Origin: Hyphomicrobiales bacterium
Lineage (GTDB): Bacteria > Pseudomonadota > Alphaproteobacteria > Rhizobiales > CAJQND01
DNA: 64,000 nucleotides
Direction: 5' to 3'
Assembly (NCBI GenBank): GCA_028285595.1
Contig: JANQOW010000037.1
Coordinates: forward strand, 1-64,000
Made by a program: the position numbers and the translations under genes. A model generated the notes under the pieces. That model made no database searches and was not told where the DNA came from. It was given only the letters and a program-made list of their open reading frames with translations. This document shows positions 13,613-23,292 of this stretch, in pieces. The stretch's first letter is position 1. Every line of letters starts with the position of its first letter.

Positions 13613-13640
13613 AATTCGCATAATATATATTATGGAAAAT
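13613..13640 (+). other. dif: Chromosome dimer resolution site dif / right attachment site
   Basis: AATTCGCATAA - TATATA - TTATGGAAAAT: an 11-6-11 arrangement of XerC arm, centre and XerD arm. It matches E. coli dif at 22 of 28 positions, including CGCATAA and TTATG. The first 17 bases repeat the left end of the provirus. Essential host genes to the right lie mostly on the minus strand, consistent with replication converging here. The 13641-13736 stretch that follows holds no gene. Confidence 0.8.
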
Positions 13641-13736
13641 ATTTCTTAGGTGAAATCGGCCCAAAACCGGCAAATACATCCAGCCAGCCCGTTTTATGCA
13701 ATGGACGAACGCGAAATCGTTTGTCTAACATGTTGA

Positions 13737-14606
13737 ATGAGCGTCCAACACATATTGCTGGCGATTTCGGTTCCCATGATCTGGGGCATGGGATTTGTGT
13801 TCGCCAAAGGCGCGCTGGAGTACTTTCCTCCAATTCTCCTGATGGCCTTTCGCTTTCTGGTGACCGCCAGCGTGCTGGTCTGGTTCGTAAAGCCGCCCGT
13901 TGCCTTGTTTGGGCGCATTGCGCTCATCGCGCTGGTCTCCGCAGCCATTCAGTACAGCCTCACGTTCACAGGCCTCAAAGATCTGGATGCGTCGATCGCG
14001 GTGCTGGTGGTCCAACTGGAAGTGCCTTTTATGGTCCTGCTGGGCGCGATATTCCTTAAGGAGCGGCCCGACGTCCAGAAGTATCTCGGCATTGTCCTGG
14101 CGTTTGCCGGTGTCGCGCTGATTGCCGGTGAGCCGCGGCTCAATTCCGCCTACATTCCCATGGCGCTTGTCACAGGCGGCGCGTTTTTCTGGGCCGTTGG
14201 GCAAGTCATGATCCGCAGTTTGGGCGAAGTCGGCGGCTTTACGCTCATCGCCTGGGTCGCGGTCATGGCAACGCCTCAGCTCTTTGTGGCGTCAGCGATC
14301 TTTGAAGAGAACCATTTTGAACTGATCCGCAATGCCAACTGGATTGTTTGGGGAACCGTTGTCTATCTCGGCCTCGTCATGACGGCGGTCGGCTATTCGA
14401 TCTGGTATCATCTGCTGGGCAAATATGAGATCAGACAGGTGGGCCCATTCCTGTTGCTCTTGCCGGTCTTCTCAATCATCGCAAGCGCTATTTTTTTAGA
14501 CGAAACAATGACGCTAACCGCTTGGATTGGCGGTGTAATCGTTATATTCGGGATTGCCGTCATTACGATTGAAAAACTGCCTGAGTGGCTAACCGCCAGA
14601 ATCTAA
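13737..14606 (+). CDS. EamA-family (DMT superfamily) exporter
   Basis: 289 residues, about ten transmembrane helices in two homologous EamA halves. The first half carries the characteristic PMIWGMGFVFAKGALEYFPP and the second starts near VTGGAFFWAVGQVMIRSLG. Such proteins export amino acids, metabolites or drugs; the substrate cannot be read from sequence. First host gene right of dif. Converges with the next gene, stops overlapping by a few bases. Confidence 0.85.
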   Translation: MSVQHILLAISVPMIWGMGFVFAKGALEYFPPILLMAFRFLVTASVLVWFVKPPVALFGRIALIALVSAAIQYSLTFTGLKDLDASIAVLVVQLEVPFMVLLGAIFLKERPDVQKYLGIVLAFAGVALIAGEPRLNSAYIPMALVTGGAFFWAVGQVMIRSLGEVGGFTLIAWVAVMATPQLFVASAIFEENHFELIRNANWIVWGTVVYLGLVMTAVGYSIWYHLLGKYEIRQVGPFLLLLPVFSIIASAIFLDETMTLTAWIGGVIVIFGIAVITIEKLPEWLTARI

Positions 14607-15817
14607 CCGGCCACCGGCTCCAACCGCATCACGCGCCATTTGCGTTCCGCCAGGTCCTGAAACAAGAGTGCCCTGACGGCCGAGCGCGCATCTTCAGATG
14701 GATCTTCGATCACATAGATGACGATGTTGCGATTGTCCGCGACCGCCGCAAGTCGCTTCGAAACCTCATGGAGCGGAACCACTCCGCAGGCTGCTGAACA
14801 GGGCTCCGCCGGCGGTGTGAGAGTTAACGTTGCGAGAGCTTGGACCCTGGTTGAGAGTTTTTCCGTAACCCCTGATTCCAAAGCATAAAAGCTTGAAGCA
14901 AGCTCGCTTGACCACGAGATGGAGTGCTCCGTGGCGCGTGCTCTGCCGTTTTCGATGCCGGCGAGCGATACCTTGCTGACATCGCCCTTGGTTCCATAGG
15001 ACACAAAGACGTCCAGAACCCCATTCTGCCGTCCCTGCCCCGCCACGCGTTTCAACCTGCCTTTCAGCACCCGGAAAGCCTGATCCCGGCCACCATTGGC
15101 TGCGTTCTCGACCGCCATGGTGTTGCGTTCCGCATTGGTTTGCGGCTCTTGCAGCGTTGCCACCGAGTATCTCTGATAAGTGGGTGCCTTGGGCACTGTA
15201 ACGTGGAAAACGTTACTGCGCCCGGTGCTGCGGGCCGTTTGGGTGCCGATGGTCGGGCGATACGACGCCCCGCCATTGCCGGCCAGATCAATCGAGGGAA
15301 CAGTCGAGACAAGCTCTTCCAGCTGCCCTGGAACGAGAAATGCGCCAAGGGCGCCTTCATTGGATGAGGATTTGGTTCTGCCATCACTGCCGAAGCTGAA
15401 ACCCTCCAAACTGGCAAAGAGCTTGTGGTCGGCAACATCAGAGCGGGCCCTTTTGCCGCTCCAATCGAACCGGATGCCGCGGGCACCAGGTTTCACCGCG
15501 AACGAGTTCTCATTTTCCGATTTAAAGAAACTAAAGCCGCCCGTTGCATCGGTGGTCGCTGATGTATCGTCGGTCATGAAGGTGTAGCCCACGATGCCGA
15601 GCACAATACAGTTTACGAGGATGAAGCCGAGTGAAGACGAGCCGCCGCTCCCGCCGCCCGAGTTGGTGTCCTTCACGCCGCCACGCAACTGACCAACGTT
15701 GAGAGAAGTGGCCCCAGAACCCGATTGAAATTGGAATGAATTGGTTCCCCCTGACAGCCGGTAGCTGCCAGATGATGATCCCCCCGATGCCCCGAACTTT
15801 TGTTCCTGATATCGCAT
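14603..15817 (-). CDS. Unknown single-pass protein with Gly/Ser-rich N-terminus
   Basis: 404 residues. About 60 N-terminal residues are Gly/Ser-rich and presumably cytoplasmic. One transmembrane helix follows (LGFILVNCIVLGIVGYTFM), then a large extracytoplasmic part that includes a helical region (MAVENAANGGRDQAFRVL) and a C-terminal domain containing CSAACGVVPLHEVSKRL and a VIYVIED strand. Type II membrane topology. No family recognised. It follows gyrA at 122 bp in the same direction. Confidence 0.6.
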   Translation of the reverse strand: MRYQEQKFGASGGSSSGSYRLSGGTNSFQFQSGSGATSLNVGQLRGGVKDTNSGGGSGGSSSLGFILVNCIVLGIVGYTFMTDDTSATTDATGGFSFFKSENENSFAVKPGARGIRFDWSGKRARSDVADHKLFASLEGFSFGSDGRTKSSSNEGALGAFLVPGQLEELVSTVPSIDLAGNGGASYRPTIGTQTARSTGRSNVFHVTVPKAPTYQRYSVATLQEPQTNAERNTMAVENAANGGRDQAFRVLKGRLKRVAGQGRQNGVLDVFVSYGTKGDVSKVSLAGIENGRARATEHSISWSSELASSFYALESGVTEKLSTRVQALATLTLTPPAEPCSAACGVVPLHEVSKRLAAVADNRNIVIYVIEDPSEDARSAVRALLFQDLAERKWRVMRLEPVAG

Positions 15818-15939
15818 GTTTCGCCTTCGGTCGCACCCTCTAGCGCCTTCAGGCTAGGCGCCAAGTGTTGCGAATTGGCCATGCAATTGCGGGCAATTTT
15901 AATCAAATGCGAGATAACCAAGGACGTCCGGACGTGCCC

Positions 15940-18720
15940 TCAGGACTCTGGGTCTGGGTCTTGGTCTTCGCTGTCTTCAGCTTCGGAGATATGCTCCACC
16001 GAGACCACGCGCTCATCGTCGGCGGTGTTGAAAATCGTAACGCCTTGGGTTGATCTTCCCGCGACGCGCACATCATCGACCCCGCAGCGGATGAGTTGGC
16101 CACCATCTGTTACCAACATGATCTCATCGGTCTCTTCGACGGGGAAACTCGCGATGATTGGACCATTGCGCGTCGTCACTGCCATCGCAATGATGCCTTT
16201 GCCATCTCGTTTGGAGACGCGGTATTCGTAGGCCGAAGATCGCTTGCCATAGCCGTTCTCAGAGACGGTCAGAAGATGCTGTTCTGCCGCGGAGAGCTCC
16301 GTATAGCGCTCCTGGCTGATATGCACCTCGTCATCGCCCTCCTCGTCGCCCTCAAGGTCTGCCTCGGCCTCAACCAAATCGTCTTCCAGTGCGGGGTCCT
16401 GCTCGATACTGAGCTGACGCAACAGTTTCAAGTAGGCCCTTGCCTCTGCCGGCGTGATGTCGACGTGCCGCAGGATCGCCATGGAGATCACATGATCATC
16501 TCCAAGCTCTTTATCCGTGCCAAGCTTGATACCGCGCACTCCGGTGGAGTTTCGGCCCGCAAACACGCGCACGTCCCCAACCTGGAAGCGGATGCAGCGG
16601 CCGTTGCGCGTGGTGAGCAGCACGTCGTCAGCCTCGGTGCAGATCTGGACGCTGATGATGGTGTCATCGTCGCGGTCCAGCTTCATGGCTATCTTGCCGG
16701 TGCGGTTAATCCTGGTGAAGTCGGACAATGCGTTGCGCCGCACCGTGCCGCTGCGGGTCGCAAACATGAGCTGATGATTGCTGAGATCCTCACCCTCATC
16801 CGGCATCGGCATGATGGTGGTGATGACCTCGTTCTCTTTGAGAGGCAGCAAATTGACCAGCGCCTTGCCTCTGGCCTGAGGCGTCCCGACCGGGAGCTTC
16901 CACACCTTCATGCGGTAGACCATGCCGGCAGACGAGAAAAAGAGGATCGGCGTGTGGGTATTGCCAACAAACAACTGGGTGACAAAGTCCTCGTCCCGGG
17001 TTGCCATTCCGGAGCGCCCTTTGCCGCCGCGTCTTTGTGCCCGGTACGTTGAAAGCGGGACACGTTTGATGTAACCGCGGTGAGACACCGTGATCACCAT
17101 CTCTTCGCGCTGGATCAGATCCTCATCATCAACGTCGAATTCCTGTTCCAGGATCTCCGTCCTGCGGTCGGTGCCGAATTCCTCGTCAACGGCGATCAGC
17201 TCGTTCTTGATGATTTCCATTACCCGGGCCCGGGAGCCCAGGATGGCGAGGTATTCTTTGATCTTCTCCGCCAGTTCGTTCAGCTCATTGCCGATTTCGT
17301 CGCGGCCGAGCGCGGTCAGGCGCTGCAGGCGCAGATCCAGAATGGCCCTCGCCTGCTCCTCAGAGAGCCGGTAGGTCCCATCTTCGGCCAGTGCATGGCG
17401 CGGATCGGCAATAAGGCGGATCAGCGGCTCCATGTCTTTGGCCGGCCAGCTTCGTCCCATCAATTCGGCACGTGCCGTGGCGGGGTCGGGCGCAGCGCGG
17501 ATCAGCCGGATCACCTCATCAATATTGGCAACCGCGATGGCCAGGCCGACCAACACATGAGCCCGCTCGCGCGCTTTGCCCAGCAAGAACTTGGTGCGCC
17601 GGGTAACCACTTCCTCACGGAAGGCGATGAAGGCCTTCAGGAGGTCGTCCAGATGCATCAACTCCGGGCGTCCGCCCGTGAGAGCCACCATGTTGCAGCC
17701 GAAGCTCGATTGCAGCTGCGAGAACCGGTAGAGCTGGTTCAAGACCACGTCGGCCACCGCATCGCGCCGCAGTTCAACCACCACACGCATGCCTTCACGA
17801 TCGGATTCATCACGGATATCCGAAATGCCTTCAATCCGCTTCTCGCGCACCAGCTCGGCAATCTTCTCGATCATGGAGACCTTGTTGACCTGGTACGGGA
17901 TTTCCGTGATCACCAATGCCTCGCGCTCTTTGCGCACTTCTTCCACGTGGACCCGGCCGCGCACCACCACGGACCCCCTGCCCTTCATGTAAGCGGCCCG
18001 CGCGCCGGCGCTGCCGAGAATGATCCCGCCCGTCGGGAAGTCCGGGCCCGGCACAATCGCCATCAGATCTTCAATTGAGATGGAAGGATCATCGATCAAG
18101 GCACAGCAGGCCCGCACGACCTCACGCAGGTTGTGGGGAGGGATGTTGGTGGCCATCCCCACCGCAATGCCCCCTGCCCCGTTGACCAGCAGGTTCGGAA
18201 AGCGCGCCGGAAGGACGGACGGCTCCGTCTCGGTATCGTCATAGTTTGCCTGGAAATCGACCGTGTTCTTGTCAATATCCTCAAGCAACGCGGCTGCGGG
18301 CTTGCCCATACGCACTTCGGTGTACCGCATGGCGGCGGGAGGATCACCGTCGACGGAGCCGAAATTGCCCTGCCCGTCCAACAGCGGCAAGCGCATGGAG
18401 AAGTCTTGGGCCATACGGACCAGGGCGTCATAAATCGATTGGTCGCCGTGCGGGTGGTATTTACCGATGACATCGCCAACCACGCGGGCCGACTTGCGAT
18501 ACGGCTTGTCGTGCGTGTAGCCATTCTCATGCATCGAATAAAGGATGCGCCGGTGCACGGGCTTCAAGCCGTCGCGCACATCGGGGAGCGCGCGCGAAAC
18601 GATCACGCTCATAGCGTAATCGAGGTAGGAGCGGCTCATCTCCTCCTCGATGGTTACAGGCGAAATATCCGACGGCTCTGTGGGTTCAGCGCCGTCGATG
18701 GGATCTTCAGTATCAGACAA
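15940..18720 (-). CDS. gyrA: DNA gyrase subunit A
   Basis: 926 residues. GyrA of the type II topoisomerase that introduces negative supercoils with GyrB. The breakage-reunion domain is complete: [25 protein letters not shown] near residue 90, and the catalytic tyrosine Y133 in [11 protein letters not shown]. The GyrA box QRRGGKG (near [12 protein letters not shown]) and C-terminal beta-pinwheel blades follow. An acidic insert of about 40 residues ([19 protein letters not shown]) interrupts the C-terminal domain, as in many alphaproteobacteria. Position 94, equivalent to E. coli Ser83 in the quinolone-binding region, is Gln; the Asp87 equivalent (D98) is kept. Confidence 0.98.
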   Translation of the reverse strand: MSDTEDPIDGAEPTEPSDISPVTIEEEMSRSYLDYAMSVIVSRALPDVRDGLKPVHRRILYSMHENGYTHDKPYRKSARVVGDVIGKYHPHGDQSIYDALVRMAQDFSMRLPLLDGQGNFGSVDGDPPAAMRYTEVRMGKPAAALLEDIDKNTVDFQANYDDTETEPSVLPARFPNLLVNGAGGIAVGMATNIPPHNLREVVRACCALIDDPSISIEDLMAIVPGPDFPTGGIILGSAGARAAYMKGRGSVVVRGRVHVEEVRKEREALVITEIPYQVNKVSMIEKIAELVREKRIEGISDIRDESDREGMRVVVELRRDAVADVVLNQLYRFSQLQSSFGCNMVALTGGRPELMHLDDLLKAFIAFREEVVTRRTKFLLGKARERAHVLVGLAIAVANIDEVIRLIRAAPDPATARAELMGRSWPAKDMEPLIRLIADPRHALAEDGTYRLSEEQARAILDLRLQRLTALGRDEIGNELNELAEKIKEYLAILGSRARVMEIIKNELIAVDEEFGTDRRTEILEQEFDVDDEDLIQREEMVITVSHRGYIKRVPLSTYRAQRRGGKGRSGMATRDEDFVTQLFVGNTHTPILFFSSAGMVYRMKVWKLPVGTPQARGKALVNLLPLKENEVITTIMPMPDEGEDLSNHQLMFATRSGTVRRNALSDFTRINRTGKIAMKLDRDDDTIISVQICTEADDVLLTTRNGRCIRFQVGDVRVFAGRNSTGVRGIKLGTDKELGDDHVISMAILRHVDITPAEARAYLKLLRQLSIEQDPALEDDLVEAEADLEGDEEGDDEVHISQERYTELSAAEQHLLTVSENGYGKRSSAYEYRVSKRDGKGIIAMAVTTRNGPIIASFPVEETDEIMLVTDGGQLIRCGVDDVRVAGRSTQGVTIFNTADDERVVSVEHISEAEDSEDQDPDPES

Positions 18721-18903
18721 AATCTAGCCCTTCCGGCCCACCCGAATCGTTAACAGAATACTAGTACTTTAGAGATCAAACTGCAAATTTGACGGCGCCG
18801 ATTTTGGCGCTAATTCAACCAATAAAAACAATAGGATACGCCTTGATTTAAAGGCTTGTCGGGCGGTTAAGCCGCGCGCTGCAAAAAACCTGAAATCAGG
18901 CCG
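18721..18903. other. Intergenic, upstream of gyrA
   Basis: 183 bp, AT-richer than its surroundings, with runs such as AAAAAC near 18825 and TTGATTTAAAG near 18842. It must hold the gyrA promoter (minus strand). No clear -35/-10 pair or operator could be assigned. Confidence 0.3.
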
Positions 18904-19272
18904 TTACTGGAGCTCAACGGTTACCTCTGCCCCACCCAGTTTGTGCACACTGTCGTGGGCCCTGATGATCACCGACTTGAGCCCCTCAGGGACCTCCACA
19001 CCGCGCAACGAACGCGTAAAGGGCTGCTCATCCACATGAGGATGATGAAGCACCCGCGTGCCCAAAACAGTACCATCGGGAGCCACCACATCCCAACGAT
19101 TGGCGTAATGGTCCCAGCCTTCATCAGCGTGGCGCACGGTAACGTTGAACGTGTAAAGGCCATCACTGCCTTTCGTAAATGTCACTTTCTCCACGTCCGC
19201 CTCACCAGCAGCAGCCGTCGCCGTGAGCAGAGCCAACGCGGTGCCGGCAATAGACAGGTGTTTGAGCGACAT
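18904..19272 (-). CDS. Small periplasmic protein
   Basis: 122 residues with a clear Sec signal peptide (MSLKHLSIAGTALALLTATAAAGEA). The mature part is beta-rich, including DGLYTFNVTVRHADEGWDHY, a His-rich LHHPHVDEQPF and a closing SVHKLGGAEVTVEL strand, suggesting a small Ig-like or metal-related fold. Resembles uncharacterised secreted alphaproteobacterial proteins; function unknown. Monocistronic between gyrA and the sensor kinase. Confidence 0.7.
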   Translation of the reverse strand: MSLKHLSIAGTALALLTATAAAGEADVEKVTFTKGSDGLYTFNVTVRHADEGWDHYANRWDVVAPDGTVLGTRVLHHPHVDEQPFTRSLRGVEVPEGLKSVIIRAHDSVHKLGGAEVTVELQ

Positions 19273-19386
19273 GAAGATCTCCTGAGCGCAAGACTGATAA
19301 GCTGCGCGCCACCCTAGCCCGCTGATCTGGGCATAGTCATGGCAAATTCGCGTTCCAGAACCTTAATGCCTGCAGCCTGCAATCGG

Positions 19387-21918
19387 CTATGCAGTTGCTT
19401 GTTCGGGTATTGTGTACCAGGAGCTGATCATCTCGATGAGCGCCTGCGGTGAGACCGGTTTGGCCAGGTAATCGTCCATGCCCGCATCTTCACATCTCTG
19501 CCGATCATCCGCCAATGCATGGGCCGTGATGCCGATAACGGGCGTGTGTGTGTTCAATTCGTGCTCAATCTGGCGAATCTGCTCTGTGGCCTCATACCCA
19601 TTCATCACAGGCATAGACACATCCATACACACGATACGGGGCTTATAGAGCTGGAAAAACTGCACCGCTTCAGCACCATTGCCGGCGATTTTGTAAGTGA
19701 AGCCGGCATTGGTCAGGATTTGGGTGTAGACGGCACGGTTCACATCGTTGTCATCGGCAACCAGGATATCGACGGGCTCTTCGTCCTCCGGCAGTTCCGA
19801 TGGTGCCTCAATGGCCGGTTCACTTGGCTCTGAGTGCACAGCCTGCCCGCGCTCGCTGTGCAAAGTCTGCACGATCATCTTCAAGAGCAGGTTGGCTCTG
19901 GCCGGTTTCGTCAGGTAGCCGTCGATCCCGAAACGCGAGAAATCTTCGCCCTCGGCCGTATGATCCACTGACGTGAGCATGATGATGGGCACGTCGGCCA
20001 ATTTCGGCATGCGCCTGATTTCCAGGGCCAGTTCTCCTCCGTTGATCTCCGGCATATGATAATCGAGGATTACGAGATCTACGGGAATGTTCTTCTTCAC
20101 AGCCACATTCAACACGGATTTCGCTTGAATGGCGCTCTGGCAAGCTGCGGCTTGGAAGTTCCAGCTCTTCAGTTGCTCCACGAGGATTGAGCGGTTGATC
20201 TCGTTGTCATCCACCACCAAGATGCTCGCACCGCGAAGATTGCGCGGCACGGGCAAGCTTTTGCCTGTCTGCGCCTCGACCGGCAATGTGACGGTGAACG
20301 AAAAGACCGAGCCCTCACCGACAACGCTCTCCACACCGATCTCACCGCCCATCAGCTCAACCAACGAGGCCGAAATCGCCAGCCCCAGACCTGTTCCCCC
20401 ATGCTTGCGCGTCACCGAGCCGTCGGCTTGAGAGAACATATTGAATATCTCATTAATCTTATCGGCTGGAACCCCGATCCCAGAATCCTTGATGCGGAAC
20501 AGCAGCTCCTGCTCCCCCTCCTCGGCAGCCGGACCGGATTGGGCGACAACCTCAACGTAGACGTCTCCGTTTTCGGTGAACTTGACAGCATTCGCCACTA
20601 AGTTGGTCACAATCTGCCGGAGCCGACCGGCGTCCCCCAAGAAACGCTCAGGCAGCGCCGGATCAATCCGAACCGACAACTCCAGACCTTTCTCTGCGGC
20701 AGTCGAGGACATGAGGGCGGCAACATCTTCAATGACTTCAGCAAGGTTGAACGGTTGACGCTCCAGCACCAACTGGCCCGCATCAATCTTTGAGAAATCG
20801 AGGATGTCATTAATGATCTTCAGCAAGGCCGAGCCAGATTTGACGATGATATCGGCAAACGATCTTTGCTTATCGTCCAATTCTGTTTTGGCGAGCAACT
20901 CAGCCATCCCCATCACACCGTTCATGGGCGTGCGGATTTCATGAGACATGTTCGCGAGGAACTCAGACTTCAGAATGTTTGCCCGCTCGGCCACCGCGAT
21001 CGCTTCGACCAACGCCTCTTCCTGCTTTTTATGCTCGGTGATGTTTTCACCAATTCCGCGGTATCCGAGAAACTTTCCCTCGTTATTGAACACGGGCCGC
21101 CCGCTGATCGACAGCCACACAATTGTGCCATCGTCCAACGTCCGGGGATGAATGAAGTTCTTAAATGGCTCATGAGCGGCCAGCGTCTCTAGGTGCGCCT
21201 CCCACGCCTCTTCATCGACATTGGGAATGCCGGTTTCCTGGCGCGTTTTTCCTAGCAGGGCTTGCTTGGGCACACCGGTGATCTCCGTAAAGCGCTCAGA
21301 AAAGAAAGAGAAACGGAGTTGGTCGTCCATTTCCCAGAACCAGTCTGAAGCTGCCTCCACAAAATCCAGGAAACGCCGTTCGCTGAGCTGAGCTGCAGCC
21401 TCATAGCTTGTGCGCTGCAGTTCCGCCCCAATACGTTCCGCAGCAATGTCGGCAACGGACACTATGACGTCACATGCGCTTGGAAGACAGTCCAGCAACA
21501 CAATCAGTACGCCGGCCGGCTCACCATCGGGATGAAACACGGGCGAAGCAATGACGGTTTCGAACTGAAAGTGAGCACTTAACGGATCTGAAGGATACGC
21601 TTCGGCCAGCTCAAGGGCGGTCTTGAGCTGGGTCGTCCCCTCAGAAATCGCCATCGCACTGAGAGAACCGGCCAGCGAGAACTCAAACGCATTGTCATGC
21701 GCACTGTCTGAGGCCAGGGCAGCCGAACGGGCCTTGGGGTGCTCGTCTTCCGTCTCTGAAAGTTGCACAATGATGACAGCGCGTGCATCCAGCTTTTTGT
21801 AGATGTGGTGGCAAAGCCTGTGCAGAAAATCTTCGCCGCTCACCCCAACCGTGACAAACGTCAGCGATTTCAGGATGTCTAGACCATCACTTTCGCTGTA
21901 GCCGGACCGCATGTTCAC
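19387..21918 (-). CDS. Cytoplasmic hybrid sensor histidine kinase (GAF-PAS-HK-REC-REC)
   Basis: 843 residues, no transmembrane helix. Residues ~10-170 are GAF-like. A PAS/PAC pair occupies about 185-305 (SDWFWEMDDQLRFSF; GYRGIGENITEHKKQE). HisKA contains the phospho-acceptor H326 in ANMSHEIRTPMNGVMG. The HATPase follows with N, G1 (DSGIGVPADKI) and G2 (GGTGLGLAIS) boxes. Two receiver domains begin at ILVVDDNEIN and ILVADDNDVN, with aspartates in LVILDYHMPE and IVCMDVSMPV. There is no Hpt domain in the protein, so it probably works with a separate phosphotransferase. Signal unknown. Confidence 0.9.
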   Translation of the reverse strand: MNMRSGYSESDGLDILKSLTFVTVGVSGEDFLHRLCHHIYKKLDARAVIIVQLSETEDEHPKARSAALASDSAHDNAFEFSLAGSLSAMAISEGTTQLKTALELAEAYPSDPLSAHFQFETVIASPVFHPDGEPAGVLIVLLDCLPSACDVIVSVADIAAERIGAELQRTSYEAAAQLSERRFLDFVEAASDWFWEMDDQLRFSFFSERFTEITGVPKQALLGKTRQETGIPNVDEEAWEAHLETLAAHEPFKNFIHPRTLDDGTIVWLSISGRPVFNNEGKFLGYRGIGENITEHKKQEEALVEAIAVAERANILKSEFLANMSHEIRTPMNGVMGMAELLAKTELDDKQRSFADIIVKSGSALLKIINDILDFSKIDAGQLVLERQPFNLAEVIEDVAALMSSTAAEKGLELSVRIDPALPERFLGDAGRLRQIVTNLVANAVKFTENGDVYVEVVAQSGPAAEEGEQELLFRIKDSGIGVPADKINEIFNMFSQADGSVTRKHGGTGLGLAISASLVELMGGEIGVESVVGEGSVFSFTVTLPVEAQTGKSLPVPRNLRGASILVVDDNEINRSILVEQLKSWNFQAAACQSAIQAKSVLNVAVKKNIPVDLVILDYHMPEINGGELALEIRRMPKLADVPIIMLTSVDHTAEGEDFSRFGIDGYLTKPARANLLLKMIVQTLHSERGQAVHSEPSEPAIEAPSELPEDEEPVDILVADDNDVNRAVYTQILTNAGFTYKIAGNGAEAVQFFQLYKPRIVCMDVSMPVMNGYEATEQIRQIEHELNTHTPVIGITAHALADDRQRCEDAGMDDYLAKPVSPQALIEMISSWYTIPEQATA

Positions 21919-22041
21919 CTCTTGCCGGATAAGGGTGGGGAGAATCTCTTCCCACCGGCGGCAATTATGGTTAGCAATAGGTTAATAACAGCTTAGCGCC
22001 ACACACCCGGTCACGGGCGCCAACAGGACCTTGGCGGTAGA

Positions 22042-22719
22042 CTATTTCTCTTCGTAAGTCTCGATCAGGCTCGCCTGGAGCGAGTAGCCGGTGGGGATAT
22101 CTGCGCTGCCATCCACATAACTCAGCGCCTTCACGGAGACCTTGGTTTGCATGGTTCCGGTGATCCACACCGGAGCGTAGAGTTCCTCAGGCTTATAAGG
22201 CTTGCTCAGTTCCACAAACACAATCTGATTTGGCGGCGGCGCCGGAGTGTGAATGCAGGCGCCAATATAAGGCACCAGCAGAAACTCCGTCTCCCCTTTT
22301 TCCGTGTATTGCAGCGGCAGGAGGTAACCGGCCATTTTGATCTCAGCACCATCGAGGGCCTTGACCACTTGCTTGTTGCGCTCCTCAACCTGGGCCTGCC
22401 ACACCTTGTATGCACTGACCAACTTCTCCGGATCGAGACCCTGTTGGCGCATATCGTTCAGATAGTGCTCGGCATCCTCGACGCCGGCCTTAAACTCGTC
22501 TGAAACGCGCTCCTTTTCATCCAAACTTCTAACCCAAATGATCGTCTCAATCTCCAGGCGTCTGTAAAGATCGTGACCGGCAAGCGGATCAACCAAAGCT
22601 GTGGCAAACCTTGGGATCAAATCTTCCCACACGACGGTTTTCACAGGGGTGGCGGCAAAGGCGCTGACCGTGAAGATAAACGTCAGCCCAGCAACCAATC
22701 GGATCAAAATGCGCGACAT
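22042..22719 (-). CDS. DUF3299 secreted protein
   Basis: 225 residues from the ATG at 22719 (GGAG upstream). A longer reading upstream is unlikely. Sec signal peptide (IRLVAGLTFIFTVSAFA), then a VVWEDLIPRF opening typical of DUF3299 and the family's core GYLLPLQYTEKGETEFLLVPY followed by GACIHTPAPPPNQIV. Proteins of this family are periplasmic and often accompany metal or transport genes. Biochemical function is unknown. Confidence 0.8.
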   Translation of the reverse strand: MSRILIRLVAGLTFIFTVSAFAATPVKTVVWEDLIPRFATALVDPLAGHDLYRRLEIETIIWVRSLDEKERVSDEFKAGVEDAEHYLNDMRQQGLDPEKLVSAYKVWQAQVEERNKQVVKALDGAEIKMAGYLLPLQYTEKGETEFLLVPYIGACIHTPAPPPNQIVFVELSKPYKPEELYAPVWITGTMQTKVSVKALSYVDGSADIPTGYSLQASLIETYEEK

Positions 22720-22968
22720 AAATGGCTCCATGTCTCTTAGAGCGGTCAATTCTCGCATGAGTGCCATTAGCAAAACGAAAATTCAACGCAACCTGACATG
22801 CGAAGAACATACAGTATGGATTAGATTTCAATGTAAATGGGTGCGCGGCAAGATCAAAATTTTTTGAAACAGACAGGGGGAACCCCCTAAAGGACAAAAA
22901 GGGTAAGCAGATCCGTTCCCGTGGAATCAACGCCAATCAGGAACGGATCACAAGACTTGAGTGCTCAT
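22720..22968. other. Intergenic with short inverted repeat
   Basis: 249 bp without a credible gene. Contains AGGGGG-AA-CCCCCT at 22875-22888, a 6 bp stem with a tiny loop that could weakly terminate the minus-strand gene ending at 22969. The rest is AT-rich promoter-like DNA for the DUF3299 gene. Confidence 0.35.
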
Positions 22969-23292
22969 TTAAACCTCTGGGCCGAGAGCCACTTTAAGGG
23001 TTTCCATTGCAGAACCGGCGGCCATAACACAGGCAACACCGTCTGGACGGGTGAACAGAGCGGTCCAGCTGCCACCTTTAGAAACGTAAAGCTCCATGAC
23101 GCCTTTATTGGAAACAAGGCCGATGGCTGTCCGCTTTTCCTTGAACTTTTTCGTCAGGATTTTCACGACCTGTTCGTGCTTGCCACATTTGGGAGCCGCT
23201 TCGGCGCTGGTAGGGACCGCGAAACTTCCGGCCACGACAGCAGCACCGACAGCAGCCGCAACGACGGGCGCTTTTATCGAGAATATGGTCAT
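22969..23292 (-). CDS. Small secreted protein, unknown
   Basis: 107 residues from the ATG at 23292 (GGAGG upstream). Long signal peptide (APVVAAAVGAAVVAGSFAVPTSAEA). The mature protein of about 70 residues has two cysteines (APKCGKHEQVV and GVACVMAAG) that could pair in the periplasm, and a basic middle (KKFKEKRTAIGLV). No family recognised. Confidence 0.65.
   Translation of the reverse strand: MTIFSIKAPVVAAAVGAAVVAGSFAVPTSAEAAPKCGKHEQVVKILTKKFKEKRTAIGLVSNKGVMELYVSKGGSWTALFTRPDGVACVMAAGSAMETLKVALGPEV

Larger units (their letters stand above)
1299..13629. mobile_element. Corticovirus (PM2)-like provirus integrated at dif
   Basis: A 12.3 kb element delimited by a perfect 17 bp direct repeat (1299-1315 and 13613-13629). 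The right copy belongs to a full dif-like site. It carries a HUH Rep (3404-4801), an FtsK/HerA-type packaging ATPase (5794-6453) and a P2-family double jelly-roll capsid protein (6788-7630), the combination that defines corticovirus-like tailless, membrane-containing dsDNA phages. No tail, portal, terminase or integrase gene is present. A repressor, a lysis-type hydrolase and a holin-like protein complete it. All genes appear open, so the element may be intact. I infer integration by host XerC/XerD. Confidence 0.88.

Noticed and set aside
22875-22888. Rho-independent terminator
   Set aside because: Only a 6 bp stem with a 2-base loop and weak T content, so it is kept as an inverted repeat only.
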